Assembly (NCBI GenBank): GCA_021806045.1
Contig: JAJZDI010000014.1
Coordinates: 1 to 64,000 of the forward strand
DNA length: 64,000 bases
Reading direction: 5' to 3'
Source: Actinomycetes bacterium
GTDB lineage: Bacteria > Actinomycetota > Acidimicrobiia > Acidimicrobiales > RAAP-2
A program made the translations under genes and the position numbers. The notes under the pieces were generated by a model. The model was not told the origin of the DNA and did no database searches. It saw only the letters and a list, made by a program, of their open reading frames with translations. Positions 37,835-46,722 of this stretch are shown in pieces. Every line of letters starts with the position of its first letter. Position 1 is the stretch's first letter.

Positions 37835-39115
37835 ATGGGGGACCCCTTCGGCCACACACCGCTCCCCGCCCACGGCCAGCCGCCGGCCCAAGTGCTCGAC
37901 GAGCTGGCCCGGCTGAAGGCGGACGACCGGGACTGGCGCAGCGGCAGGGTCTTCAGCCTGGTCTACTCGGCGGGCGAGGAGCACCACCACCTGCTCGAGC
38001 AGGCCCTCGCCATGTACGCGGCAGAGAACGGGCTGAACGTCCTGGCCTTCCCGAGCATCGGCCGGCTCCAGCACGACCTGGTGCGCAACACGGCGTCGCT
38101 GCTCGGTGCCGACGATCCCGCCTCGGGGGGTGGCGTCGAGGGCTACCTCACCTCGGGCGGCTCCGAGAGCCTGGTGCAGGCGACGAAGGTGGCGAGGGAC
38201 GTCGCCCGTGAGCGGGGCATCGCCCGCCCGTCGGTGGTGGCCGCCACCAGCGCCCACGCCGCGTTCACCAAGGGTGCCGACTACTTCGACCTGGAGCTGC
38301 GCCGGGTGCCGGTCGGCCCCGACTTCCGGGCCGACCCGGCCGCCATGGAGGCGGCCGTGGACGAGTCAACCATCCTGCTCGTCGGCTCGGCGCCCGCCTA
38401 CCCGACCGGCGTCGTCGACCCCATCGAGGAGCTGGCCGCCGTCGCCCGCCGTCACGACGTGCTCCTCCACGTCGACGCGTGCATGGGCGGGTACCTGCTG
38501 CCGTTCCTCGCCCGCCTGGGGCGCTTCGACGCGCCCTTCGACTTCCGGGTCGACGGCGTCACGTCGATGTCGGCCGACCTCCACAAGTACGGCTACGCGG
38601 CCAAGGGGGTGTCCGTCGCCCTCTACCGCACCCACGAGCTGGCACGGCACCAGGTATTCGTCACCACCGACTGGGACGGCGGCTTCTACGCGTCGACCAC
38701 CGTGGCCGGCAGCAAGCCGGCCGGTCCCATCGCCGCCGCCTGGGCGGCCACGATGCACCTCGGGCTGGATGGCTACCTGCGCCTGACGGCCGAGGCCCAC
38801 GACGCCGCACTGGCCCTGCGCCGGGGGATCGAGGGCATCGACGGCCTCGTCGTGCGAGGTGACCCGCCGGCCACCGTCCTCGCCTTCGGAGCGGCGGACC
38901 CGGCCACCCTCGACATCTTCGCCGTGGGCGATGCGCTGGCCGGGCGCGGCTGGTACCTGGACCGCCAGTCCGGTCCTGACAGCCTGCACGCCACCGTCCA
39001 CGCCGGCAGCGCCGCGTCGGTCGGGGACCTGGTGGCCGACCTGGGTGAGGTCGTGGCCGAGGTCGGCTCCCGGCGGGCGGCCGACCGCTCCACCACATAC
39101 GGGTCCGACACCTGA
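37835..39115 (+). CDS. PLP-dependent decarboxylase/lyase, S1P-lyase-like
   Basis: A 426-residue fold-type I PLP enzyme. FPSIGRLQHDLVRNTASLLG, GYLTSGGSESLVQATKVAR and HVDACMGGYLLPFL mark the cofactor site, and the Schiff-base Lys is in SMSADLHKYGYAAKG. This pattern is shared by sphingosine-1-phosphate lyases and some aspartate or glutamate decarboxylases. Here the lack of a membrane helix and the organism favour a soluble lyase of unknown substrate. The gene is free-standing, with the low-complexity repeat in front and a convergent response regulator behind. Confidence 0.87.
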   Translation: MGDPFGHTPLPAHGQPPAQVLDELARLKADDRDWRSGRVFSLVYSAGEEHHHLLEQALAMYAAENGLNVLAFPSIGRLQHDLVRNTASLLGADDPASGGGVEGYLTSGGSESLVQATKVARDVARERGIARPSVVAATSAHAAFTKGADYFDLELRRVPVGPDFRADPAAMEAAVDESTILLVGSAPAYPTGVVDPIEELAAVARRHDVLLHVDACMGGYLLPFLARLGRFDAPFDFRVDGVTSMSADLHKYGYAAKGVSVALYRTHELARHQVFVTTDWDGGFYASTTVAGSKPAGPIAAAWAATMHLGLDGYLRLTAEAHDAALALRRGIEGIDGLVVRGDPPATVLAFGAADPATLDIFAVGDALAGRGWYLDRQSGPDSLHATVHAGSAASVGDLVADLGEVVAEVGSRRAADRSTTYGSDT

Positions 39116-39147
39116 GGCGATCGACGGGTGAGTCCGACCCCTGAGGC

Positions 39148-39834
39148 TCAGTCCGACGTGGGCGGCAGCAGGCGGTAGCCGGCGCCCCGCACCGTCTGGA
39201 TCAGCGGGGCCAACCCGGGCAGGTTGATCTTGCGCCGGAGGTAGCCGACATAGACGTCGACGACGTTCGAGCCCGGTTCGAAGCTGTAGCTCCACACGTT
39301 GCTCAGGATCTGCGAGCGAGAGAGCACCTGGCGAGGGTGGCGCATGAACAGCTCGAGCATCACCCACTCCCGGGGCGCCAGCTCGATCTGGCGACCGCCG
39401 CGCTGCGCCACCTTGGTCAGCAGGTCCAGGCGGAGGTCACCGACGACGAGCTCCGTCTGGGTGGGCTGCCCGGTGCTGCGCCGGACGGCACGGATCCGGG
39501 CCAGCAGCTCATCGAAGGCGAACGGCTTGGTGATGTAGTCGTTGGCACCGGCGTCGAGACCGGTCACCTTGTCCCGGAGGTCGTCCCGGGCCGACACGAC
39601 GATGACCGGCGCAGCGAACCCGCCGGCCCGGAGCCACCGCAACAGGTCGGTGCCGTCCTCGCCCGGCAGCCCGAGGTCCAAGAGGATCAGCTCCAATTCG
39701 GGACCGAGCACCGAGAGCCACCGGCGGGCGTCCTCTGCGCTCGATGCCACCGTCACCGCGTGCCCCTCGGCCTCGAGGCCCCGTTCGAGGAACAGGGCGA
39801 TCTTCGGATCGTCTTCGATCACCATCACCTGCAC
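39148..39834 (-). CDS. OmpR-type response regulator
   Basis: A 228-residue regulator. The receiver has the acidic pair at residues 8-9 (IEDDP), phosphoacceptor D53 (LLDLGLP) and YITKPF. The winged-helix domain has RGGRQIELAPREWVMLELFM and VVDVYVGYLRRKI. It is the last gene of a ten-gene leftward unit and lies four bases after the kinase stop. Its target is probably the glycan operon in which it sits, since no other target is apparent. A direct repeat of GTCCGAC...CTGAGGC marks the convergent junction beyond its stop. Confidence 0.93.
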   Translation of the reverse strand: MQVMVIEDDPKIALFLERGLEAEGHAVTVASSAEDARRWLSVLGPELELILLDLGLPGEDGTDLLRWLRAGGFAAPVIVVSARDDLRDKVTGLDAGANDYITKPFAFDELLARIRAVRRSTGQPTQTELVVGDLRLDLLTKVAQRGGRQIELAPREWVMLELFMRHPRQVLSRSQILSNVWSYSFEPGSNVVDVYVGYLRRKINLPGLAPLIQTVRGAGYRLLPPTSD

Positions 39835-39838
39835 CCCG

Positions 39839-41602
39839 TCAGCCCTCCTCGCCAGCGAGTTCGAGGTGCTCGTCGGGTCCGGGGCGGGGGATGGTCAGGA
39901 CGACCCGGCACCCGCCAAGAGGCGAATCGGTGATGTCCACCGAACCGTGGTGGGCCCGGGCGACCGCGCCCACGATGGCCAGACCGAGACCGGTCCCGGT
40001 TCCCCCGGATCCGCCGGGGCGTGCGAACCGACCGAGCACTGCCTGCCGCTGCTCGGGCGGGATCCCGGGGCCCGAATCATCCACCGCGATCTCCACCGTC
40101 GGATGGGCGGGGGTGCCCGCTTCACGAGCGGAGAGGCGGATGCTGTCCTCGGGGCCCGTGGCGTGCACGGCGTTCTCGACCAGGTTCAGGATCGCTCCAC
40201 GGAGCTTGTCGAGATCCGCCACGACGACCACGTCGGGGATGGGTCCGGCCATCCAATTGCGGGGAGCGAGCATCGGGCCGGCGTCAGCGATGTCGAGCAA
40301 CAGGGCCCGGAGGTCGACCGGCCACGCGTCGGTGAAGTCGGCCTCGAGCGACCGCCCGAGCAGGAGCAGCCGCTCCACCAGCCGCTTCATGTGGTCGATC
40401 TCGTCGATCACCGTCGTCACGATCTCGCGGGTGCGGGGATCGTCGCTGAGCTGGTTGCGGCTCATTACGTCGAGGTGGCCACGGGCCACGGTGAGCGGGG
40501 TCCGCAACTGGTGGGACACGTCGGCCATCATCTGTCGCTGGAGGGCCACCGACGATTCGATCTTGTCGATCATGGCATTGAAGGTCGCCGCCATCTCGCC
40601 CACCTCGTCGCTCGTCTCCTCTCCTTCGAGGCGTACACCCAGCTCGCCCCGCAGGCCGATGTCGGCCGCGGTCCGGGTGAGCCGGCGCACCGAACCGAGG
40701 GTCCGACGGAGCAGCACGGTCATGCTGACCACCGCAGCCAGCAGGATGATGAGGCCCTCGCCGACGGCCAGCCGCAGCACCCTGGCGCGCAGCGCCTCGT
40801 AGGTGGCGAGGCTTCCTGCGGTCAGGAACGTGCCCACCCGCTTCCCGTGCTGGGTGATCGGCACGGCCAGCACCAGTTCGGCGTGGCCGTTGCCCGACAC
40901 CTGGGTGAGCACCGACGACGTCGGAGGCGTGTCGGCGAGGCGGCGGACGGATGCGTTGGCCAGCAGCGCGTTCGAGCCCGGCGTGGCCAGGATCTGGCCA
41001 TCGGAGGGGAGCGAGATGGCCAGCTGGTCGGTGTGCGAGGAGGCATGGGTCGCGAGGTAAGCGTGGCTGAACGCGAGCAGCGACTGGGAGGGCGGCCGGG
41101 TGGACGCGGCCCGTGTGAACTGCGTGACGTTCTCGGTCAGATCGCTCACGATGGTCGACCGGTAGCGATTGGCGAACGACTGCGTGAACTGCACGACGAC
41201 GATGCCGAAGACCGAGGCGATGATGAGGGCGTGGAACGCGGCCAGCCGCCCGACCGTGCCGACCCGGGGGATGCGCCTGGTCCGGCTCCGGGACCGGGTC
41301 CGCCGCTCCGATGGACGGGTACGGCGGTCGGGAGCAGGCTCCCACGCGCCCACGCCGCCCACGCCGCCCACGCCTCGGTCCACGCCATCCACGCCGTCCA
41401 CGCCATCCACGCCGACGTCACCGGGCACGCCCACCGGCACGCTGACGGGCGCGCCGAACGAGGACCCGGTCACCCGGGGCTCCACCGGCTGCTCGGGCAT
41501 CAGCTGCGAGGGCGCGCCCGTCACCTCCCTTCGCCCGGAGGCGCGGTGCCGCGCTGCAACTCCTGCCGGCGAGCCGGCAGCGTGTGCATTCTCATGAGTC
41601 AC
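39839..41602 (-). CDS. OmpR-family sensor histidine kinase
   Basis: A 587-residue kinase. The N-terminal 110 residues are cytoplasmic and low in complexity, including a stretch of Gly-Val-Asp repeats made by 9-bp DNA units. One helix (about 120-145), an extracytoplasmic sensor of about 150 residues and a second helix follow. The HAMP segment leads to MMADVSHQLRTPLTVARGHLD with the phosphorylated His. VENAVHATG, DDSGPGIP and GTGLGLAIV form the ATPase domain. The GTG start overlaps the upstream gene by 11 bp; an internal start is possible because the leader is atypical. It pairs with the regulator downstream. Confidence 0.9.
   Translation of the reverse strand: MTHENAHAAGSPAGVAARHRASGRREVTGAPSQLMPEQPVEPRVTGSSFGAPVSVPVGVPGDVGVDGVDGVDGVDRGVGGVGGVGAWEPAPDRRTRPSERRTRSRSRTRRIPRVGTVGRLAAFHALIIASVFGIVVVQFTQSFANRYRSTIVSDLTENVTQFTRAASTRPPSQSLLAFSHAYLATHASSHTDQLAISLPSDGQILATPGSNALLANASVRRLADTPPTSSVLTQVSGNGHAELVLAVPITQHGKRVGTFLTAGSLATYEALRARVLRLAVGEGLIILLAAVVSMTVLLRRTLGSVRRLTRTAADIGLRGELGVRLEGEETSDEVGEMAATFNAMIDKIESSVALQRQMMADVSHQLRTPLTVARGHLDVMSRNQLSDDPRTREIVTTVIDEIDHMKRLVERLLLLGRSLEADFTDAWPVDLRALLLDIADAGPMLAPRNWMAGPIPDVVVVADLDKLRGAILNLVENAVHATGPEDSIRLSAREAGTPAHPTVEIAVDDSGPGIPPEQRQAVLGRFARPGGSGGTGTGLGLAIVGAVARAHHGSVDITDSPLGGCRVVLTIPRPGPDEHLELAGEEG
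41350..41415. repeat. 9-bp tandem repeats within the kinase N-terminus
   Basis: Units close to cacgccgcc and cacgccatc repeat about seven times with small changes. They are in frame with the kinase and encode Gly-Val-Asp/Gly-Gly-Val repeats. Confidence 0.75.
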
Positions 41603-42188
41603 CCGTCGTCGTAGTGGTTGTCGAGGAGCTCGACGACGTGTCGCTGGAGCTGCTGTCCGAGCTCGACGACGAGCCGTCCGAGCTCGAAGTGGGAATGGTC
41701 ACGACCGGGCTGTTCGGCGCCACGATCTGGGTGGGCGTCGGGGACGGGGCAGCCGGCGTCGGCGTCGGCGCCGGCGCTGTCGCAGGATGGCTCGTTGACG
41801 GTGGAGGTGACCCGCTCGGCGACGCCGCCTGTTGGGGCAGAGCGACCGGCGGGGACGAGACGCCGGACGGGGCACGGGGCGCCGTTCCCTGCGATGCCGA
41901 CTTCGAGGCCGCAGGTGGCGACCCCGGCCCGCCCGTCGCCCCGCTGGCGATGGTGGTCACGGGCGCTGTGCCCGATCCGGGAGCGGGGACCACCGCCCGC
42001 CCGACCGGTGCCGATGCCGGGAGCGACGCTGGGGCGGACGTCCCGAGGCCGATGGACGCGACCGACGCGGCGAGCAGGGCGAAGGCCAGGAATCCCAGGT
42101 AGAGGGCGGGGAGACGGAGGGACCGCCGCCGCGAGCGCACCGGCCCCAGCACGGTGACGCCCGGTTCGGCGCTGGGATTGGGGGTCAA
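41592..42188 (-). CDS. anchored Ser/Thr/Pro-rich (mucin-like) protein
   Basis: A 198-residue protein with no enzyme domain. A short basic N-terminus (RSRRRSLRLP) and one helix (residues 28-47, ALYLGFLAFALLAASVASIG) place the rest outside the cell. The exterior is almost entirely Ala, Ser, Pro and Thr and ends in runs of Ser and Thr. Such composition is typical of heavily O-glycosylated or wall-spanning regions. The start is a TTG with GTGGAG upstream. It lies 31 bp after the UDP-glucose dehydrogenase gene and overlaps the kinase gene, inside a glycan export operon. It could be a glycan acceptor or a wall sensor partner of the kinase. Confidence 0.7.
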   Translation of the reverse strand: MTPNPSAEPGVTVLGPVRSRRRSLRLPALYLGFLAFALLAASVASIGLGTSAPASLPASAPVGRAVVPAPGSGTAPVTTIASGATGGPGSPPAASKSASQGTAPRAPSGVSSPPVALPQQAASPSGSPPPSTSHPATAPAPTPTPAAPSPTPTQIVAPNSPVVTIPTSSSDGSSSSSDSSSSDTSSSSSTTTTTTGDS

Positions 42189-42219
42189 CGGAACGTCTCC
42201 ACTTCGGGCGCCGGCGCCA

Positions 42220-43635
42220 TCAGGCAGCTTCGGCGGTGCGTCGGGCCGTCGTCCATCGCAACGGCGTCCAGACCACAGGATAAAAGGAATGAGGTACCCC
42301 TCGTCCGACGCCGTACACGGTCAGCCCGGCGCTCCCCCAAACGTCCAGGTCGAGCACCCCGGCGGCGTCGAAGACGACCCGGCCCGCCATGGACTCGGCC
42401 GTCTCCATCGGGTCGAGCGCCCGGTACTCGTCGGACGCCACCGTCACCACGATGGCGTCGGCGCCGGACACGGCATCAGCCGGGGTCGGCATGCGGGAAC
42501 CGGCCGGGAGCCGGGCGTCGACCAGCGGGTCGTACGTGGCCACGTCCGCTCCCGCGGCCACCAGATCCTCCACGATCTGGAGCCCCGGCGAGTCACGGGT
42601 GTCGTCGGTACCGTCCTTGAAGGCCAGTCCGAGCACACCGATCCGTCTCCCCGCCAGGCCACCCAGCACCGAGTCGAGCCGCTCGACGACGGAGTGCCGG
42701 GCGCGGGTGTTCTGGGCCTCGGCCGCCTCCGCCAGGTCGGTGCAGGTCCCGGCAGCCGCCCCCAGCGACACGAAGCCCGCCACGTCCTTGGGCAGGCACG
42801 ACCCGCCGTAACCGGGCCCGGGTCGGAGGAACTCACGGCCGATCCGATGGTCGGCGCCCACGCCGGCCAGCACGGCCGCCGCTTCGGTCCCGAGGGCGTC
42901 GCACAGTTGGGCGACCTCGTTGGCGAACGAGATCTTGATGGCGAGGAAGGTGTTCGCCGCGTACTTGACCAGCTCGGCTCCCCGCCGGTCGCACACGACG
43001 ACCGGGCAACCCGACGGGTAGAGATCGGCAACCATCCGGGCCACGCCGGCATCGTCGGCGCCGACGACCACCCGGTCAGGGGCGAGGAAGTCCTCCACCG
43101 CCCGGGACTCGCGCAGGAACTCGGGGCTCGACACCACATCAATGGCGACCCCGGGTCGCGCCTCCTCGGCACAGACCAGCTCCAGCGCTTCACACGACCC
43201 CGGCGGCACCGTGCTCTTCACCACGACGACGAGGTCCGAGGCGGCGTGCCGGGCCAGCTCCCTGGCGGCGGTGGCCAGGTAGCTCAGGTCGGGCTCGCCG
43301 CTCGGTTGGGGTGGGGTACCCACGCACAGGAAGGCCGCGTCGGCCCCGTCCAGTGCTGGAGCGACGTCGGCCGTGAAGCGGAGTCTGCCGGCGGCCCGAC
43401 CCGAGGTGACCAGCTCGCCCAGGCCCGGCTCGTGGATGGGGATGCCGCCATCCTGAAGGACGGCAAGGCGTCCCGGGTCACGTTCGACACAGGTCACGTC
43501 GTGTCCCAGATGAGCGAAGCATGCCGCCGCGGTCAGGCCCACGTACCCGGCTCCGACCACGCACAGCCGGCGGGGTCGGCCGGCAGGCGCCGGCACGGCA
43601 GGTTCGGGCACGGCAGGTTCGGGCACGTCAGTCAC
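42220..43635 (-). CDS. UDP-glucose 6-dehydrogenase family
   Basis: A 471-residue nucleotide-sugar dehydrogenase. CVVGAGYVGLTAAACFAHLG is the NAD site, KSTVPPG and SSPEFLRESRAVEDF follow, K224 and N228 are in ELVKYAANTFLAIKISF, and the catalytic Cys is C280 in GPGYGGSCLPKD. The C-terminal domain has LGLAFKDGTDDTRDSP. It oxidises UDP-glucose (or a related sugar nucleotide) to the uronic acid. The GTG at 43635 overlaps the ABC exporter stop by 8 bp. The N-terminus carries a short PEPAV repeat from a 15-bp DNA unit. It supplies a charged sugar to the glycosyltransferases of the operon. Confidence 0.93.
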   Translation of the reverse strand: MTDVPEPAVPEPAVPAPAGRPRRLCVVGAGYVGLTAAACFAHLGHDVTCVERDPGRLAVLQDGGIPIHEPGLGELVTSGRAAGRLRFTADVAPALDGADAAFLCVGTPPQPSGEPDLSYLATAARELARHAASDLVVVVKSTVPPGSCEALELVCAEEARPGVAIDVVSSPEFLRESRAVEDFLAPDRVVVGADDAGVARMVADLYPSGCPVVVCDRRGAELVKYAANTFLAIKISFANEVAQLCDALGTEAAAVLAGVGADHRIGREFLRPGPGYGGSCLPKDVAGFVSLGAAAGTCTDLAEAAEAQNTRARHSVVERLDSVLGGLAGRRIGVLGLAFKDGTDDTRDSPGLQIVEDLVAAGADVATYDPLVDARLPAGSRMPTPADAVSGADAIVVTVASDEYRALDPMETAESMAGRVVFDAAGVLDLDVWGSAGLTVYGVGRGVPHSFYPVVWTPLRWTTARRTAEAA

Positions 43636-45478
43636 CGGTTCCCGCCCGGCCCACGACCGAGAGGTGGTGGACGCCCGCTCCCGCGGGCGGGAGGTCGGCG
43701 AGGTAGAGGTCCCGGTAGGCAGTGCCCGATCCGAGGAGCTCGTGGTGGGTTCCATCTTCGATGATCCTTCCTCTGGACAGAACGGAGATCCGGTAGCCGT
43801 CGGCGACAGCTCCGAGCTGGTGGGTGACGGTCAGGGTGGTGCGCCCCTCGCTCAGCCGGTCGAGGGCCTCCACGACCACCGACCGGGTCGAGGCGTCGAG
43901 CCCCGTCGTGGGCTCGTCGAGCAGGAGGATCGGCGTGTCACGGGCCATGGCCCGGGCCAGCGCGATGCATTGGCGCTGGCCGCCCGACAGCTGCGAGCCG
44001 GCCTCGCCCACCTCGGTGTCGTAGCCGTCGCGCAGCCCGGCGATCACCTCGTGGACGCCGACCGCCCGGGCCGCCGCTACCGCATCGGCACGGGACGTCC
44101 AACGCGAGCCGTAGACGATGTTCTCCCACGCCGTCGGGCGGAGAAGCGCGAGCTCCTGGGGGACCCACGCCACCTGCTGGCGGAGCCAGTCGAGGTCGAA
44201 CTCCCGCAGGTCGATCCCGTCGAGGCGCACTGCGCCGGCGGTGGGATCGGTGAACCGGGGCACCAGCCGCAGGAGGGTGCTCTTGCCTGATCCCGTGGCC
44301 CCCACGAACGCCCGGCGCTCACCCGGCTCGACGTCCAGGAGCACGTCGGAGAGGACAGGGGCTTCGCCCGGATGTGCGAAGGTGACCCTGTCGAAGGTGA
44401 TGCGGCCGGCGACGACCGCCGAGGTGCGGGCCACGTAGGGGCGGGGCACCTCTTCGTGGGTGCGGAGGATCTCCGTCACCCGCTCGGCCGACGCCTGGCC
44501 ACGCCCGAGCATGCCGGCCAGTTTGGCCAGCTGCCGCGCCGGTGTGTACATGCCGCGGAAATAGGCGCCGAAGAGCAGGAGGTCGCCAGCGGTGAGCCGG
44601 CCGGTCAGCACGTCATGTGCGCCGACCAGGGTGACGAGTGCGGTCGAACACGTCATCACCACCGTCACGAGGGGCGTGAAGCGCGACTGGAGCACCACCG
44701 CCCTGCGGTTGGCGTCGAGACCCTCACGGGCGAGCGCACCGTAGCGGTCGACCTCGAGCCCCTCGGTTCCCGACGCCTGGACCACGGGCAGCGCGGTCAG
44801 CACCTGCTGGGCCGCCGTCGTCGCCGCGCCCTCGACCCGCCTCGCCCGCCGCTGGGCCTGTTTGATCGCCGCCAGGTAGTGGCGGACGAGGAGCAGGAGC
44901 ACCGGCAGCAGGCTGAGTGCCAACAGGCTGAATTGCCAGTCGAGGACCAGCATGATGACGACCATGCCGGTCACGGTGAGGGCGTTCTCCACGGCGATCG
45001 GGACCACGTTGACCACCACCGTCTGCATGGCCTGGACGTCCCCGCCGAGCCGGGCCAACAGGTCGCCCTGGGTGCGGCGCTGGTGGAACGAACGAGACTG
45101 GACCGACAGGTGGGCGAACAGCCGGCACCGCAGTTCGTAGACCACCCGCTGGCCGGCCGACGCCAGGAAGGCGGTCGCTCCGTACGCGGTCAGCCCGAGG
45201 AGCACGGCGATGGTCACCATGGCCGCGGTCAGGACGACCAGCCGGGCCATGGGTGTGGCCGGCATCCACGACAGGACCCCGGGCAGCGGGTGGTGGCCGA
45301 GCACGCTGTCGAAGACGAGCTTGAGCGGGACGGGAGCGACCCACTGGAGGCACGCTCGCAGAGCGGAGAGGAGCACGCCGGCGCCCACCGCGGCGCGCAC
45401 GGGCCGCAGGTCGAGACCCCAGGCGCGGGGCAGGCGGAACGGACGGAAGAGCCGGGAGCCACCGCCGGGCCGGCTCAT
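43628..45478 (-). CDS. ABC exporter, fused membrane and ATPase domains (MsbA-like)
   Basis: A 616-residue half-transporter. Six membrane helices occupy residues 30-330, with the coupling sequence RSFHQRRTQGDLLARLGGD. The ATPase domain has GATGSGKSTLLRLVPRF (Walker A), QLSGGQRQCIALARAMA (signature), ILLLDEPTTGLD (Walker B) and the H-loop THQLG. It should work as a homodimer and move a lipid-linked or small glycan product outward. Its ATG overlaps the glycosyltransferase stop (ATGA). It is the only transporter in the glycan operon; there is no Wzx/Wzy pair. Confidence 0.92.
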   Translation of the reverse strand: MSRPGGGSRLFRPFRLPRAWGLDLRPVRAAVGAGVLLSALRACLQWVAPVPLKLVFDSVLGHHPLPGVLSWMPATPMARLVVLTAAMVTIAVLLGLTAYGATAFLASAGQRVVYELRCRLFAHLSVQSRSFHQRRTQGDLLARLGGDVQAMQTVVVNVVPIAVENALTVTGMVVIMLVLDWQFSLLALSLLPVLLLLVRHYLAAIKQAQRRARRVEGAATTAAQQVLTALPVVQASGTEGLEVDRYGALAREGLDANRRAVVLQSRFTPLVTVVMTCSTALVTLVGAHDVLTGRLTAGDLLLFGAYFRGMYTPARQLAKLAGMLGRGQASAERVTEILRTHEEVPRPYVARTSAVVAGRITFDRVTFAHPGEAPVLSDVLLDVEPGERRAFVGATGSGKSTLLRLVPRFTDPTAGAVRLDGIDLREFDLDWLRQQVAWVPQELALLRPTAWENIVYGSRWTSRADAVAAARAVGVHEVIAGLRDGYDTEVGEAGSQLSGGQRQCIALARAMARDTPILLLDEPTTGLDASTRSVVVEALDRLSEGRTTLTVTHQLGAVADGYRISVLSRGRIIEDGTHHELLGSGTAYRDLYLADLPPAGAGVHHLSVVGRAGTGD

Positions 45479-46722
45479 CGTGCCCTCGCTACGGGGAGGG
45501 CCGGCACCGCGCCGACCACCCGCCGTGCCACCTCCCGCCAGTCCAGGTGCGCCGATGCCCGATGCCACCCCTCGTGGGCGAGCTGGAGGCGCAGCCCACG
45601 GTCGGCGGCCAGGGCGGTGATGGCACCGGCAAGCGCATCCGGATCTCCCGGCGGCACCACTACCCCCGCGCCGCCCAGCAGCTCCCGCACCGGCGGGAAG
45701 TCGGATGCGACGACCGGGAGGTAGGACGCCATCGCCTCGGCCACCTTGAGGGGCGAGAAGTAGAACGTGTCGGTCGGCAGGTACGGTGCCGCGGCCAGGT
45801 CCATGGCAGCCAGGTACTCCGGCACCTTCCGCGAGGGCACGCCGCCGGTCATGACGCCCACCACCCTGCCCGGCAGCTTCGCCACGGCCCGCTCCACGGA
45901 CTGGCGCGCCGGACCGTCCCCCACCACCATCAGACCCAGGCGGGCCCGGGCAGAGTCGGAGGCCCGTCCCACCGCATCGACGAGCAGTTCGACGCCGTGC
46001 CATGGCTTGAGGCTGCCCGTGAAGCCGACAACGACCACCTCGTCGCCGAAGCCGAGCAGGTGCCGTTGGGCACGCCGAGCCCAGGCCCGTCCCCGGGTCC
46101 CCAACGGGTCCAGGATCGCACCGTTGGGCACGATGCAGGTGTGGGCCGCGCCCAGCCGTTCGGCCCACGTAGCCAAGGGAGCGGACACCGCCACCACCGA
46201 AGAACCTGCCAGCGCCGCACGCTCGGCTGCGGCGGCCTCTTCTCGCAGTGTCAGCGAGAAGTGGGCCGCCCGCTCGTCAGCCACCGGGGCGTTGACCTCG
46301 ACGACCCGGGGGAGGCCGAGGCGCGCCGCCATCGCAGTGCCTTCGCCGGCGAACAGGCTCAGGCGTTCGTGGAGCCAATCGGGACGGTCGGCAGACAGTG
46401 CGTCCTCCACGGCAGAGAAGAAGCGACCTGCGGCAGCCACGCGGCTGGCGTCCGCACCCGCGCCCGAACGCACCACGCCCACGTCGACCGGCACCACGGT
46501 CACGCCGTGCGAACCGGGAGCGCTCAGCGGACCGACCACCCGGGCCGCGTACAGGGTGACGTCGGCGCCCCATCGGCTGAGCGCGCCGCACAGTGCGTCG
46601 ACGTGGACCGAAGCCCCCTTGGTCCCGCCCACCGGGATCCCGGGATCGGGAAGCAGGTAGGCGACCCTGGATCTGGGGCCGGTCAGCTCGCTCCCCGCCT
46701 GGTCGAGGACGGAGCCGGTCAT
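45475..46722 (-). CDS. glycosyltransferase family 4
   Basis: A 415-residue GT-B enzyme. The N-terminal domain reads VAYLLPDPGIPVGGTKGASVHVDALCGALSRWG. The donor half has VVVVGFTGSLKPWHGVELLVDAVG and KVAEAMASYLPVVASDFPPVRELLG. It is likely to add one sugar to a growing glycan or glycolipid at the cytoplasmic face. Both ends overlap neighbours by the ATGA pattern (46719 and 45478), so it is made together with the other operon products. Its donor specificity cannot be read by eye. Confidence 0.9.
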   Translation of the reverse strand: MTGSVLDQAGSELTGPRSRVAYLLPDPGIPVGGTKGASVHVDALCGALSRWGADVTLYAARVVGPLSAPGSHGVTVVPVDVGVVRSGAGADASRVAAAGRFFSAVEDALSADRPDWLHERLSLFAGEGTAMAARLGLPRVVEVNAPVADERAAHFSLTLREEAAAAERAALAGSSVVAVSAPLATWAERLGAAHTCIVPNGAILDPLGTRGRAWARRAQRHLLGFGDEVVVVGFTGSLKPWHGVELLVDAVGRASDSARARLGLMVVGDGPARQSVERAVAKLPGRVVGVMTGGVPSRKVPEYLAAMDLAAAPYLPTDTFYFSPLKVAEAMASYLPVVASDFPPVRELLGGAGVVVPPGDPDALAGAITALAADRGLRLQLAHEGWHRASAHLDWREVARRVVGAVPALPVARAR